A stretch of 64,000 nucleotides of DNA. It comes from Facklamia lactis (GTDB lineage Bacteria; Bacillota; Bacilli; Lactobacillales; Aerococcaceae). The notes beneath the pieces are model-generated. The model was not told the origin of the DNA. It was given only the letters and a program-made list of their open reading frames with translations, and searched no databases. Positions 42,650 through 51,928 of the stretch are shown here, piece after piece (the first letter of the stretch is position 1; the number at the start of each line of letters is the position of its first letter). A program made the position numbers and the translations under genes. Where the stretch lies: assembly GCF_015863205.1 (NCBI RefSeq), contig NZ_JACBXQ010000002.1:1-64000 (forward strand), written 5' to 3'.

Positions 42650-44122
42650 CTATTTTTTCTTAGAATAAATAATAGAAGCTATTCCTAAGGATGCTAGAAT
42701 CGTAGCCACAACAGGAGCAATATTTGTCTCTCCCGTCTCTGGCAGAGTCGCAACGCTTGCTGGAGATATAACGTCCACCTCAGCACTAGCTACATCTAAC
42801 TGATCATTCTTGTCTTCAATGTTTTCATTTTTATCTTCATTTTGATCATCCCCAGGCATTTTATCTTCAGACGGAATGTCTACTTCTAGCTTATCTTCTG
42901 GAGCCGTCATATTAATCAGTAGGTTATATAAATTAGCTGAAAAACTATAAAGACGATGTTCTACTCGCCCTGGATAATTTTCATTTAAGAAAGTGAGGCT
43001 ATCCATTCCTGTGTGGAAGATAGGTCCAAATTTTTCAGTTTGATCATAACCATCTAATTCACCAATATTCCAATTTGTTCCTTCAAAATACATAATAGGA
43101 ATCCCTAATTTATTAAATGGCGCATGATCACTCCAATCTCCAGTTTCACCATATGGATATTCAGGATTTAATCCAGGATTTGGAACCATTCCTTCTATAC
43201 CAAGAGCATCTGCAATATCAAAAGCTTGATCTCTTACCCAATAGTCTCCACCTAGACCTGCATGAATATACATTTTATCACCAGCTATTAATGAATCAAG
43301 ATTAATCATAGCAACAGTATTATTGATTTCTTCTTCAGACATTTGAGCTGCATAAGCTTTTGAACCTTGCAGCCCTATCTCTTCTGCACCAAAAGCAACA
43401 AATTTTATGGAATATTTGGTTGGCACATTTAATAAGCGTTGTGCCATTTCTAATACCACTCCTACTCCAGAGGCATTATCATCAGCTCCAAGAGATCCTC
43501 CCGAATTCACCGAGTCGTAATGTGCTCCAACAATTACTTCCTTTAACATTTCACCCTTTTTATAAGCAATAATATTATTAGAATTGTAGGTAACATCTTT
43601 GTTAACAAACTCAAACGGCATTAAAACAGGATCATATCCATAAGATTGTAGCTCTTTTATGATATAATCGCGAGCCTTCGTTTCTCCTTCAGTACCTACT
43701 ACACGCGATCCAATCTCCTCCGATAAATACTCTACATGTTCTAAAGCTTGGTCACCAAAAGTTGCATCATTCACTAGCTCAACTTCTACATCCTTAAGCG
43801 TCTCATCATTTCCTACTTCTTCCACTGTCGTTTCCTCTACTGCTACTGCATTTTCTTCAACATTCGATACGGATTCCTCTATAGCTGTGATTTCAGCAGA
43901 CGTTTCTACTGCAACAGGTTCTTCTATGGCTTCTTCCACCGAAACACTTGTCATTGCTGGTTCTTCAACTATTTCCTGGGCTTCAGCAACATTATTTGAA
44001 GTTAGAAACATTGAAGTAGCTATTACCGAAACAACCCCTACTTTCATTCGTCTTATAGAAAAACGATGAATCTTTTCGGAAGTTTGACGACTTAACCCTT
44101 TCCCATTCTTACTACTCAACAT
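42650..44122 (-). CDS. Sortase-anchored M28 family metallopeptidase
   Basis: 490 residues. The signal peptide is of the YSIRK type (HRFSIRRMKVGVVSVIATSM). An acidic, Val/Glu-rich segment follows (about 45-115). The M28 domain has GEIG-less start SEEIGSRVVGTEGETKARDY and zinc ligands in VGAHYDSVNSGG (His), LGADDNASGVGVV (Asp) and FGAEEIGLQGSKAYA (Glu, Glu). DWSDHAPFNKLGIPIMYFEG holds the last His. A charged repeat-like stretch of D, E and N precedes the wall signal LPETGETNIAP with a hydrophobic helix and IIYSKKK. It should be attached to peptidoglycan and release N-terminal residues from peptides. Confidence 0.92.
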   Translation of the reverse strand: MLSSKNGKGLSRQTSEKIHRFSIRRMKVGVVSVIATSMFLTSNNVAEAQEIVEEPAMTSVSVEEAIEEPVAVETSAEITAIEESVSNVEENAVAVEETTVEEVGNDETLKDVEVELVNDATFGDQALEHVEYLSEEIGSRVVGTEGETKARDYIIKELQSYGYDPVLMPFEFVNKDVTYNSNNIIAYKKGEMLKEVIVGAHYDSVNSGGSLGADDNASGVGVVLEMAQRLLNVPTKYSIKFVAFGAEEIGLQGSKAYAAQMSEEEINNTVAMINLDSLIAGDKMYIHAGLGGDYWVRDQAFDIADALGIEGMVPNPGLNPEYPYGETGDWSDHAPFNKLGIPIMYFEGTNWNIGELDGYDQTEKFGPIFHTGMDSLTFLNENYPGRVEHRLYSFSANLYNLLINMTAPEDKLEVDIPSEDKMPGDDQNEDKNENIEDKNDQLDVASAEVDVISPASVATLPETGETNIAPVVATILASLGIASIIYSKKK

Positions 44123-44164
44123 ATAAAAACCCTCCTTAAACTAGAGCGAGAAAGCCCTTACTTT

Positions 44165-44194
44165 ATTATAATACTAGCATTTAAGAAAGATCAA
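44165..44194 (-). promoter_or_regulatory. Promoter of the M28 peptidase gene
   Basis: Minus strand: TTGATC at 44189-44194, 18 bases, TATAAT at 44165-44170. The AAGGAGGG site and ATG follow about 40 bases later. Confidence 0.5.
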
Positions 44195-44540
44195 ATCTAT
44201 ACTTTTAACCAAAATATAATAAAAAAGTGGTTTTCAATATACTTATTTCACTTCCATTCTTTCTTCTTAATGGAGATTCAAGTGAAGTCTCATTTTTCTA
44301 TAAAAACCTTACTTGATTCTGAAAATAAGCATTAATCTAACAATTTACTTAGAGGTTTTCAATCTATCTTTTCTCTTCTATATCTTTCAAAATAACCAAT
44401 ATAGCTTCCACTATATAACAGGTAGATTTTCAAAATTTATTTAATATCTTTAATTTTTAATAATCTTAAATAGTATGATTGCTAAATTATTTTTAATCTT
44501 ATTTACATTTAATCAAAAATTCCTTTTACTTTTCTAATAA

Positions 44541-44572
44541 GAAAAAGATCTTCTCATATATGAGAAGATCTT
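44541..44572 (-). terminator. Palindromic terminator downstream of ddl
   Basis: A perfect 28-base palindrome centred on CATATATG, AAGATCTTCTCATA with its complement (44545-44572). On the minus strand it is followed by TTTCTTATT. It lies 155 bases after the ddl stop. Confidence 0.65.
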
Positions 44573-44727
44573 AGGTAACTTTCACAGAAATATTATCACA
44601 TCCATATATAAAGAGAGCCTACTCAATTTTTACTAACTATCTATTTGTAGAAGAGGCTGATTAATTAATATAAACTTCATATATAATATTTTTATACATT
44701 TTTATTTTTTTTCTTATCCTAAATAGT

Positions 44728-45744
44728 TTATTGCAAAGAAAGATCAACAATTTGCTGACAAAGCGCTTCATAATCAATCCCCACAACTTTTGCTTCTTGC
44801 GGTAAGAGGCTTGTAGGTGTCATTCCTGGTAAGGAATTAGCTTCAATACAATAAATATGGTTTTCATCATCTAATAAGAAGTCAATTCGACCATAGACCT
44901 TTAAATCTAAAAGTCTAAAGACTTTTAAAGCGATCGCTTGCATCTCTTGTGTTAAGGAATCTTCTAACTGGGCTGGGGTAATTTCTTCAGTTGCTCCTGC
45001 TTGATATTTATTTTCGTAATCATAAAATCCCTGTTTAGGAATCAGCTCAATGATAGGCAATACTTGCTCCCCTAACACTCCCACAGAAAACTCTCTACCT
45101 ATAATTTTTTCTTCAATAAGAATTGTATCAGAATATTGTTTGGCAATTTCAATCGCTGCTTCCAACTCTGTTTGGTTTTCAGCAATTTTGACCCCAATAC
45201 TTGATCCGTTGTCATTAGGCTTTACAACTGCAGGCGCTTTAATTGTCTCAGAATGATCGCGATTGATTACGCTCCATTTCGGCGTTTTGATTCCATTATT
45301 CGCCATTATTTCTTTTGAGACGATTTTATCCATCGCTAATAAACTTCCTTTATAGCCTGATCCTGTGTAATGAATGCCATTTAAATCTAGAAAAGCTTGT
45401 AATTTCCCATTTTCCCCGATTCCTCCATGTAAACCAAGAAAAACAATATCTGCTGTTTGACAAATTGGAATGACTTGTTCTCCAATTTCATTCTCACGAT
45501 GATCATTTTCACGAATCAATTGTTGTAAATCCGGTGCCACATTTGGTACTTTATACTGATATTCTTCTCGCCCATATTTCGCATAAGCTTGATCAAAACT
45601 TTCACACCCTTTATACCCTAAGTACAAATCCATTAATAAAACTTGATGACCTTTCGAAATTAAGGCATTTGCAATTTGAGAGCCAGATGATAACGAAACA
45701 TCTCTTTCATCACTCAATCCACCGGCTAATACAACTATTTTCAT
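44728..45744 (-). CDS. ddl: D-alanine--D-alanine ligase
   Basis: 338 residues from ATG at 45744 (MKIVVLAGGLSDERDVSLSS), after AAAGGGGA; an upstream in-frame start at 45813 would add 23 residues with no family match. Ddl joins two D-Ala with ATP for peptidoglycan. ATP-grasp marks: VFLGLHGGIGENGKLQAFLD, GSGYKGSLLAMDKIVSKEIM, VVKPNDNGSSIGVKI, and the metal site IDFLLDDENHIYCIEANSLP then GMTPTSLLP. It stands alone between AT-rich gaps. D-Ala versus D-Lac specificity is not obvious from the motifs I can read. Confidence 0.94.
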   Translation of the reverse strand: MKIVVLAGGLSDERDVSLSSGSQIANALISKGHQVLLMDLYLGYKGCESFDQAYAKYGREEYQYKVPNVAPDLQQLIRENDHRENEIGEQVIPICQTADIVFLGLHGGIGENGKLQAFLDLNGIHYTGSGYKGSLLAMDKIVSKEIMANNGIKTPKWSVINRDHSETIKAPAVVKPNDNGSSIGVKIAENQTELEAAIEIAKQYSDTILIEEKIIGREFSVGVLGEQVLPIIELIPKQGFYDYENKYQAGATEEITPAQLEDSLTQEMQAIALKVFRLLDLKVYGRIDFLLDDENHIYCIEANSLPGMTPTSLLPQEAKVVGIDYEALCQQIVDLSLQ

Positions 45745-45970
45745 CCGATATTCATTCCCCTTTTTATTTATCCATATCTTTCGTCGTACAAAAATTTCAT
45801 TGCTTAATAACATATATTTGTGACTAGTAAGCTATTATTCTACCACTTTATTCATTTTAAATATAGTCTCTCTCACGTTTCCAAATTAACTTCCGTACGC
45901 TTAATGATTATCAAAGCGCATTAGAATGCACAAAACTCACCTAAAATCATAGAAGAAAATCCGACTAAAA

Positions 45971-47332
45971 TTAAATTACCCTCCGCACATTTATCATGGC
46001 AAATAATTCCGGATCCATTAAAGACTCTTCAACAAGTTCACGAATAAATCGATGGTCATAAGTAGCTTGATTGTCATCCACAGCTAAACTTGGATACCCA
46101 GTTCCCCTCTGTAAATAATCATCCGTCACGATTTTATAAATCTTTTGGTCTTCTAATGGAATTCCATCAATTAATACCTGAATTCCCTCTCTCTTAATTC
46201 TCACATTGTGACTAACAGCCAGCCCTCCAAGGACGCTTCCTCTAAATCCAGCGCCACGTCCGGTCTGTCGGATATGAGCTTGATCAAAAGATAAAAGAAT
46301 TGCTTCCCTTATTTGTTCACCCGGAATTTCATAAATAGTTGGATTTAATTTAGAAGGAAAGTTCTCAATTAATGATTTTCTTGAGACCGGTCGAATCAAT
46401 GATTTCTCAGCTATTCCATGGTGCATAATTGCAAAATCTGATTCAAAATTTTTAAACAAAGCATCACATAAAAAATTCATCAACTGACATTCATGAAAAG
46501 GATCAAACAATAACTCCTCAATTATTTGTAATTCTGTTGCTAATAAAGAATCAGCTTTTAATTTAGCATTTTGATACAATTCTTCAAATTCAAAATTATC
46601 GGTCTCTTTTAAATCAATTTGTTCATTCTGGATGACTTTAATTTTATTATTACTAACAGAAAGAACTATTTTCCCCAATTTTTCTCCCATCCCAGATTGA
46701 GAATAACGGTGGTGGGAGATAGTGTCATGAGAGTGTCCACCTAAAATCAAATCAATCATCGGAAAATTATCTAAAAGTTTTCTATCAACTGCATAACCAC
46801 TATGTGAAAGTAGAATAGTATAGTCATAACAACCTTTATGACGCTCTAACTCTGTCTGAACCGCTTCAAACGCTTCAATTGTTTTTAAATTGACTAAACT
46901 AAAGAATTGATTATAGCCTTCACACTTAAATCCTTCTCCATAATAGGGAGCTAAACCTATAATTAAAAATCGAACCCCTGCTTTATTAAGAACTGTCGAG
47001 CTAAATAGTCCTGGAATCTTTTCCCCACTCGCACTTACTAAATTAGCAGATATAACAGGGAGTCCTTGCCTAACTAATTTTTCAATCGACTCAGATCCCA
47101 AGTCTATTTCATTATTACCAAACGTCATTAAGTCGAGCCCCGAAGATACAAGCAATTCAAATGCGGTTTCACCTTTATCTGATTGAACAATCAATGATTT
47201 TAAATCAGCAAAATCTCCACTATCAAAGTATAAATCAGTCTCGCATTTATGCTGTAAGATATATTGATTGACTTGCTTTAAAAAATTAAAATTACTATGA
47301 ATATCATTAGTATGATAAATATTTATTTCCAT
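45971..47332 (-). CDS. Metallophosphoesterase / 5'-nucleotidase family protein (YunD-like)
   Basis: 453 residues from ATG at 47332 (MEINIYHTNDIHSNFNFL), after AGAGG. No signal peptide, so it is cytoplasmic. Motifs: YHTNDIHSNF, FDSGDFADLKS, MTFGNNEIDLGSESIEKL, LLSHSGYAVDR and LILGGHSHDTI with the metal ligands. Usual family members have GNHE or GNHD; here His is replaced by Asn (GNNE), as in the YunD subfamily. The C-terminal 5_nucleotid_C domain is present (AIMHHGIAEKSLI, GRGAGFRGSVLGGLAVSHNV). The substrate is unknown. Confidence 0.85.
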   Translation of the reverse strand: MEINIYHTNDIHSNFNFLKQVNQYILQHKCETDLYFDSGDFADLKSLIVQSDKGETAFELLVSSGLDLMTFGNNEIDLGSESIEKLVRQGLPVISANLVSASGEKIPGLFSSTVLNKAGVRFLIIGLAPYYGEGFKCEGYNQFFSLVNLKTIEAFEAVQTELERHKGCYDYTILLSHSGYAVDRKLLDNFPMIDLILGGHSHDTISHHRYSQSGMGEKLGKIVLSVSNNKIKVIQNEQIDLKETDNFEFEELYQNAKLKADSLLATELQIIEELLFDPFHECQLMNFLCDALFKNFESDFAIMHHGIAEKSLIRPVSRKSLIENFPSKLNPTIYEIPGEQIREAILLSFDQAHIRQTGRGAGFRGSVLGGLAVSHNVRIKREGIQVLIDGIPLEDQKIYKIVTDDYLQRGTGYPSLAVDDNQATYDHRFIRELVEESLMDPELFAMINVRRVI

Positions 47333-47445
47333 AAGCAACCTCTTTATAAAGTATTTAATTCTTTTCTTTTAAAACGTTTTTAATATTTGATTATTCATAA
47401 TTAACAAATATAAACCATTATTTATTTTAACATATTTTATCTTAT

Positions 47446-47481
47446 AAAAATTACCTCCTAGCAATCTAGGAGGTAATTTTT
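47446..47481 (-). terminator. Terminator of the ABC exporter operon
   Basis: A perfect 15-base stem, AAAAATTACCTCCTA / TAGGAGGTAATTTTT, with a six-base loop. It covers the last base of the second exporter gene's stop codon and ends in T residues on the minus strand. Confidence 0.83.
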
Positions 47482-49261
47482 AATTCATAGTTTGTAGTTG
47501 ATACATTTGATAATAACTTCCCTCTTTTGCGATCAATTCTTCATGACTCCCCTGCTCAATAATCTTTCCTTTATCAAGCACAATAATTTGGTGTGCATCT
47601 TTAATCGTTGAAAGACGATGTGCAATCGCAATAGTAGTTCGCCCCTGTCGCATTCTATAAAGTGAATCTTGAATAAAATGTTCCGTTTCCGTATCAATAT
47701 TTGCGGTAGCTTCATCTAGTATGAGAATTTTAGGTTCTCTTGCCATCGTTCTAGCAAAAGAAATCAACTGTTTCTGTCCACTTGAATAAGCAGCTCCGCG
47801 CTCTATTACTAACCGCTTATATCCATCTGGGTGGTTTCCAATAAAGTGATCAGCATGAACAAATTCCGCAGCTTCTTTTACTTTTTGATCAGAAATACTT
47901 TGATCTAATAAACGAATATTTCTTGCAACATCTCCGTAAAATAAGAATGAATCTTGCAAAACTAAGCCAATCTTTTCTCTCAATTCCTCATAGGAAAAAT
48001 CACGAATCGAATGTCCATCTATTAAAACATCTCCAGATTGAAATTCATAAAATCTCATCAACACGTTAATAATTGAAGATTTACCTGAACCTGTATGACC
48101 TACAATGGCAACCGTTTCACCTGGATTTACGGTAAAGGTCACATCATCTAAAACTTTATTATGTTCGTCATAAGCAAAAGTGAGATGCTTAAATTCAATC
48201 TTTGCTTGATCAATGATAGCCTTGGGTTTTTCTATTTGTTGAGGAGCATATTCTTGATGATCTAAGTAGCGTAAGATTCTTGAACTCGAGACAACTCCAT
48301 CCTGTAATAAACTGAGAGAATCCATCATCATTGCCATGGGTCGGAAAAATTGAGTGGCATATTGAGTAAAAGCATATATAACACCTATTTCCACTGCTCC
48401 CATAAAAAATTGCTTACCCAGAATATAAATGATTAATGCCAGAGCAATTCCTTCCAAAAGATGAATAACTGGCATTAATAAAAGGGAGTTCATCTGAACC
48501 ATTGTTCTTCGATTATAATAATGTTGCTTATTTTGTTGATTAAATTCATCATAGACTCTTTTTTCTTGTCTAAAAGCTTGTATCGTTGATACGCCCATTA
48601 CTGATTCATTAATCTTAGTATTTAATCGGCTTAAATTTTCTCGCATTTTCCGATACACAAGTGAAGAATATGATTGATAAAACCAAATAAAAGCAATCAT
48701 AATCGGGACAAAAAACAAAAAGATTAACCCCATCTTCACATTCAATGCCAACATTCCCATAAACACTGAAATAATTGTAATGACCCCTTCAAACATCGCA
48801 TAAAAAACACGCCAAAATTCTTTCAAAGTCTCCGTATCATTCGTCACTCTTGAAACAATCGAACCACCTGGCGTTTGATCAAAAAAACGCATACCTAATT
48901 GATTGATTTTCTCAAAAAGGCGATTACGAATGGCTTCTACGGTCTTTTCAGAAGCCATATTGAAATAGTAAGTAGATAAATAGTTGGTAGTAACTTGAAA
49001 TAAAAGAAGTGCACAATATATAACGGTAAAAAGAAGGGCAGCCTTCATACTAAGACTTTTTATGGCAAGGTGTTGATCAATAAATGTTTGTATGACTCTC
49101 GGCATTGTAACAGACACGATAATGGAAAGACCAGATAATAAAATCGCGCCTAAAAATTGTTTCCAAAAACGTAAGGCAAACTTAAAAATACGTTTTGTAA
49201 CTTTAAATTGTTCAGAAATGGTCATTTTTTGAGTCCAAGCAGATTGGTAGTTATTCTCCAT
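47480..49261 (-). CDS. Heterodimeric ABC exporter, canonical-site subunit
   Basis: 593 residues from ATG at 49261 (MENNYQSAW), nine bases after AAGGAG; ATG at 49270 abuts that site. A six-helix export domain comes first (residues about 30-320), then the ATPase: AIVGHTGSGKSSIINVLMRF (Walker A), YSSGQKQLISFARTMAREP (signature with SSGQ instead of SGGQ) and ILILDEATANIDTETEHFIQ (Walker B with catalytic Glu). Pairs of this kind (LmrCD, EfrAB, BmrCD) export drugs or lipids. It overlaps the preceding gene by 11 bases, so both are made together. Substrate unknown. Confidence 0.9.
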   Translation of the reverse strand: MENNYQSAWTQKMTISEQFKVTKRIFKFALRFWKQFLGAILLSGLSIIVSVTMPRVIQTFIDQHLAIKSLSMKAALLFTVIYCALLLFQVTTNYLSTYYFNMASEKTVEAIRNRLFEKINQLGMRFFDQTPGGSIVSRVTNDTETLKEFWRVFYAMFEGVITIISVFMGMLALNVKMGLIFLFFVPIMIAFIWFYQSYSSLVYRKMRENLSRLNTKINESVMGVSTIQAFRQEKRVYDEFNQQNKQHYYNRRTMVQMNSLLLMPVIHLLEGIALALIIYILGKQFFMGAVEIGVIYAFTQYATQFFRPMAMMMDSLSLLQDGVVSSSRILRYLDHQEYAPQQIEKPKAIIDQAKIEFKHLTFAYDEHNKVLDDVTFTVNPGETVAIVGHTGSGKSSIINVLMRFYEFQSGDVLIDGHSIRDFSYEELREKIGLVLQDSFLFYGDVARNIRLLDQSISDQKVKEAAEFVHADHFIGNHPDGYKRLVIERGAAYSSGQKQLISFARTMAREPKILILDEATANIDTETEHFIQDSLYRMRQGRTTIAIAHRLSTIKDAHQIIVLDKGKIIEQGSHEELIAKEGSYYQMYQLQTMN

Positions 49262-51005
49262 CTCGATCATCTCCTTCCGCTTCTAACTCTTGTTGGGCAT
49301 ACATTGCAGCATACCATCCCTTTTGGTCAATTAAGTCTTCGTGGTTGCCTCGTTCACTAATTTGACCATTCTCTAAAACAATAATTTCTTCTGCATGCAT
49401 AACACTCGATATTCTGTGAGCAGCGATTATTGTCATTCGTTCCGATTGATCTTGTTTAATAGCTTGTAGAATCTTCTCTTCAGTTTTGGCATCAACTGCC
49501 GATAAAGAATCATCTAAGATGAGTAATTTAGGATTGACGAGCATCGCTCTTGCAATCGCTATCCTTTGCTTCTGTCCCCCTGATAACGATACACCACGCT
49601 CTCCTACTAAAGTATCATATCCATTAGGAAAGCCGATAATATCTTCATGAACAGAAGCTAATTTTGCAACAGTTTCCACTTCATCTTGACTAGCTTCTGG
49701 ATTGGCAAAACGAATATTTTCACGAATCGTAGTTGAGAATAAGAAATTGTCCTGTGGAACATAACCAATCTTAGTTAATAAAGCATCTAAAGAATAATCT
49801 TTAATATCAATACCATTAAAAGTAATTTGACCGTCATAATGGTCATATTCACGCATCAACAATTTAAAAAGTGTTGTCTTACCTGAACCTGTTTTTCCAA
49901 CAATACCTAATGTTGAGCTTTTCCCGATCTCAAAAAAAATATTGTTTAAAACGGGATTTTCACATTGATTGTATGCAAAAGATCCTATCTCTACTTTCAA
50001 AGGATCTTTAATCATTGTTTTGATTGGATGATCCGCCTCAAGTATATGAGACTTCTCAGAAAGTATTTCTTGTATTCGGTCATAAGAAGCGGCTCCTCTT
50101 TGCAGAATATTAAATAATCTACCGACCGCGACCATCGGCCAAGTTAACCGCGTAATGTATGAGATAAACGCAATTAACAGCCCGATTGAAAGCTCACCCC
50201 GTACAACTAAAAATCCCCCAAAAAATAAACCAATAACGGTTGCCAATCCCATTATTAACTGACTTGCTGGACGAAAACTCGCATCATAAACATAAACCGC
50301 TTGATTTTTATTCACTACATTTTTCGTATTGAGCTTAAAATCATCAATATCTAACGATTCTTCGCCAAAAGTTTTTATAACTTTCATTCCTGTTACACTT
50401 TCTTGGACTTTATCATTCATATCCGAAAATGCTGCCTGTGCTTCTCTTGAATGTCTATGTAATTTACGACCTATAAAGGAGATAAAAATTGCCAACAATG
50501 GAACTGGAATAACAGAAACTAAAGATAATCGCCAATCCACTACAATAAACATCATCAATAAGGTAATCAAGCCTTGAGAAAGAGAATCAACTAATGTTAA
50601 AATCCCTCCTGCAGCAACCATCCGGATAGCATTCAAATCATTCGTTGTCCTGGCCATCAGATCCCCTGTCCGATATTTCTGAAAAAAATGACTATCCATG
50701 GACATGAAATGATGAAACAATCGACTGCGCAAAGTTCTTTCAAGTTTAGCAGATGTCCCAAAGATTGCTGTCCGCCAAGCATAACGCATTAAATACTGAA
50801 CGATTGCAATTATTAATAGTGTAATCAGCCAAAATAGTAATTGTGAGGATGAAATAGTTTGATTATTCATAGAATCAATAATCCAACCTAAAATCATCGG
50901 CACAAACCCATTTAATATGCTTAATAAAACCAGCATTGATATCCCAAAGATATATGCTTTTTTCTCTTGCCTAAAAAACCAGCCTAATTTGGAAAACATT
51001 TCCAT
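49251..51005 (-). CDS. Heterodimeric ABC exporter, degenerate-site subunit
   Basis: 584 residues. An export membrane domain with six helices precedes the ATPase: LGIVGKTGSGKTTLFKLLMR (Walker A), the signature VSLSGGQKQRIAIARAML, and LLILDDSLSAVDAKTEEKIL, in which the catalytic Glu after Walker B is Asp. With the SSGQ signature of its partner this makes one weak and one strong ATP site, the hallmark of asymmetric exporters. It is the first gene of the pair; the start is ATG at 51005 after GAGAGGA. Substrate unknown; drug or lipid export is inferred from the family. Confidence 0.9.
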   Translation of the reverse strand: MEMFSKLGWFFRQEKKAYIFGISMLVLLSILNGFVPMILGWIIDSMNNQTISSSQLLFWLITLLIIAIVQYLMRYAWRTAIFGTSAKLERTLRSRLFHHFMSMDSHFFQKYRTGDLMARTTNDLNAIRMVAAGGILTLVDSLSQGLITLLMMFIVVDWRLSLVSVIPVPLLAIFISFIGRKLHRHSREAQAAFSDMNDKVQESVTGMKVIKTFGEESLDIDDFKLNTKNVVNKNQAVYVYDASFRPASQLIMGLATVIGLFFGGFLVVRGELSIGLLIAFISYITRLTWPMVAVGRLFNILQRGAASYDRIQEILSEKSHILEADHPIKTMIKDPLKVEIGSFAYNQCENPVLNNIFFEIGKSSTLGIVGKTGSGKTTLFKLLMREYDHYDGQITFNGIDIKDYSLDALLTKIGYVPQDNFLFSTTIRENIRFANPEASQDEVETVAKLASVHEDIIGFPNGYDTLVGERGVSLSGGQKQRIAIARAMLVNPKLLILDDSLSAVDAKTEEKILQAIKQDQSERMTIIAAHRISSVMHAEEIIVLENGQISERGNHEDLIDQKGWYAAMYAQQELEAEGDDRDGE

Positions 51006-51114
51006 AAGTCTTCCTCTCCTTTACTGCACTAACTGTCATTAATATTTTCAGTCTAGCATTCTCCTATTTTCATTACAAATATACTGATCCATTTTTAAAA
51101 TAAAAAACAAAAAA

Positions 51115-51156
51115 ATGACAAGTGAAGTATAATCTCAATAACACTTCACTTGTCAT
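51115..51156. terminator. Terminator originally serving yneF
   Basis: A perfect 14-base stem ATGACAAGTGAAGT / ACTTCACTTGTCAT with a 14-base loop and T-rich sequence on both strands (TTTTTTTGTTTTTT on the minus strand). Confidence 0.82.
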
Positions 51157-51178
51157 GATTATTATTTTTTTGCTGAAT

Positions 51179-51225
51179 TATTTATTCTGCATTTTCATAG
51201 AATTCATAATTTGCTGAACTTTTTT
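51179..51225 (-). repeat. 47-bp direct repeat, left copy (duplicated 3' end of yneF)
   Basis: Bases 51179-51225 are identical to 51369-51415. On the minus strand they read through the last codons [14 protein letters not shown] followed by a stop (TAA at 51178-51180 here; TAG at the intact gene). The 190-base spacing and the position at a gene end resemble att sites of integrated elements. Confidence 0.85.
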
Positions 51226-51367
51226 GATTTCTTCCTATCTATTCTCAGCAAAAACAGCTATACAACAACACAAGATTATTTGATCTAATTCTGCCCCTTT
51301 TCTGTCCCTTAGGTTTCTAAAAAGCAAAATCAAGATCTTTGAAAACAAGTTCTATTTTCATATAAAC

Positions 51368-51586
51368 CTATTTATTCTGCATTTTCATAGAATTCATAAT
51401 TTGCTGAACTTTTTTCTTTGACGGTTTTTGCCCCATTTGTGCCATCATCTGAGTAATCATTCGCTCGTCAATAGGTGGATTTTCTTTAAAATAATCCATC
51501 ATATATTTTCGTGCAATAAAAAAGCCTACAATTGCCCCAACTACTAAGGCCACAATTACTAGAATAATCCATCCGAAAGTTGGCAT
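51368..51586 (-). CDS. yneF: YneF-family small membrane protein (UPF0154)
   Basis: 72 residues. One N-terminal helix ([20 protein letters not shown]) and the conserved tail: [48 protein letters not shown]. The family is widespread in Firmicutes and has no settled function. ATG at 51586 after AAGGGGGAG. The final 15 codons are duplicated 190 bases downstream, beyond the stop. Confidence 0.93.
   Translation of the reverse strand: MPTFGWIILVIVALVVGAIVGFFIARKYMMDYFKENPPIDERMITQMMAQMGQKPSKKKVQQIMNSMKMQNK
51369..51415 (-). repeat. 47-bp direct repeat, right copy (3' end of intact yneF)
   Basis: This copy ends the intact yneF gene. The partner lies at 51179-51225 next to the terminator. Confidence 0.85.
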
Positions 51587-51650
51587 CTTTTTTCTCCCCC
51601 TTCTTGAACATATCTATTCTATTTTAAACAATTTATTTTTAAATTTCCAT

Positions 51651-51902
51651 CTAATTTTCAGTTTGGCGTTGGTGAAGACCTTTTTCTTTTTGAATCTGTT
51701 TAACTTTTTCCGATGTTAAGTCATTACCATCTTGATCAACAATTTTAACGCTTTCCACTTGAGTCGCTAAATACTTTCGAAAATTAGCTAAATAGGCTTG
51801 ACGCAATTCCTCTTGTTCCACTTGTTCATCTTCACTTAAACCACTAGTTTTCTTTTTACGTGCCAATTCATTAATACGATTGATTTTTTCTTTGGACAGT
51901 AT
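51651..51902 (-). CDS. DUF896 (YnzC) protein with a near-cognate start codon
   Basis: 83 residues if started at ATA, 51900-51902. The family pattern starts S-K-E-K-I-x-R-I-N-E-L-A; here ATA-CTG is followed by SKEKINRINELARKKKTSG and later EQVEQEELRQAYLANFRKYL, VKIVDQDGNDLTSEKVKQIQ. In frame upstream there is a TGA before any ATG, GTG or TTG, and the first in-frame TTG (51866) would drop 12 conserved residues and lacks a ribosome site. GAGGAGG at 51910-51916 is seven bases from ATA and ten from CTG. YnzC proteins lie beside lexA in many Firmicutes and are divergent from it here. Function unknown. Confidence 0.8.
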   Translation of the reverse strand: MLSKEKINRINELARKKKTSGLSEDEQVEQEELRQAYLANFRKYLATQVESVKIVDQDGNDLTSEKVKQIQKEKGLHQRQTEN

Positions 51903-51928
51903 AACAATTCCTCCTCAATAGATTTTTA

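Larger units (their letters stand above)
44123..44727. other. Gene-free 605-base AT-rich region between the M28 peptidase gene and ddl
   Basis: No credible reading frame. It holds a probable promoter for the M28 gene (44165-44194) and a perfect palindromic terminator for the upstream side (44541-44572). The rest is very AT-rich, with nothing else recognised. Confidence 0.5.
51006..51367. other. Intergenic region with terminator and duplicated yneF tail
   Basis: It holds the yneF terminator (51115-51156), a 47-base copy of the last codons of yneF (51179-51225) and a 143-base insert (51226-51368) with no recognised function. The promoter of the exporter operon must also lie here; no strong pair was identified. 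Confidence 0.6.
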
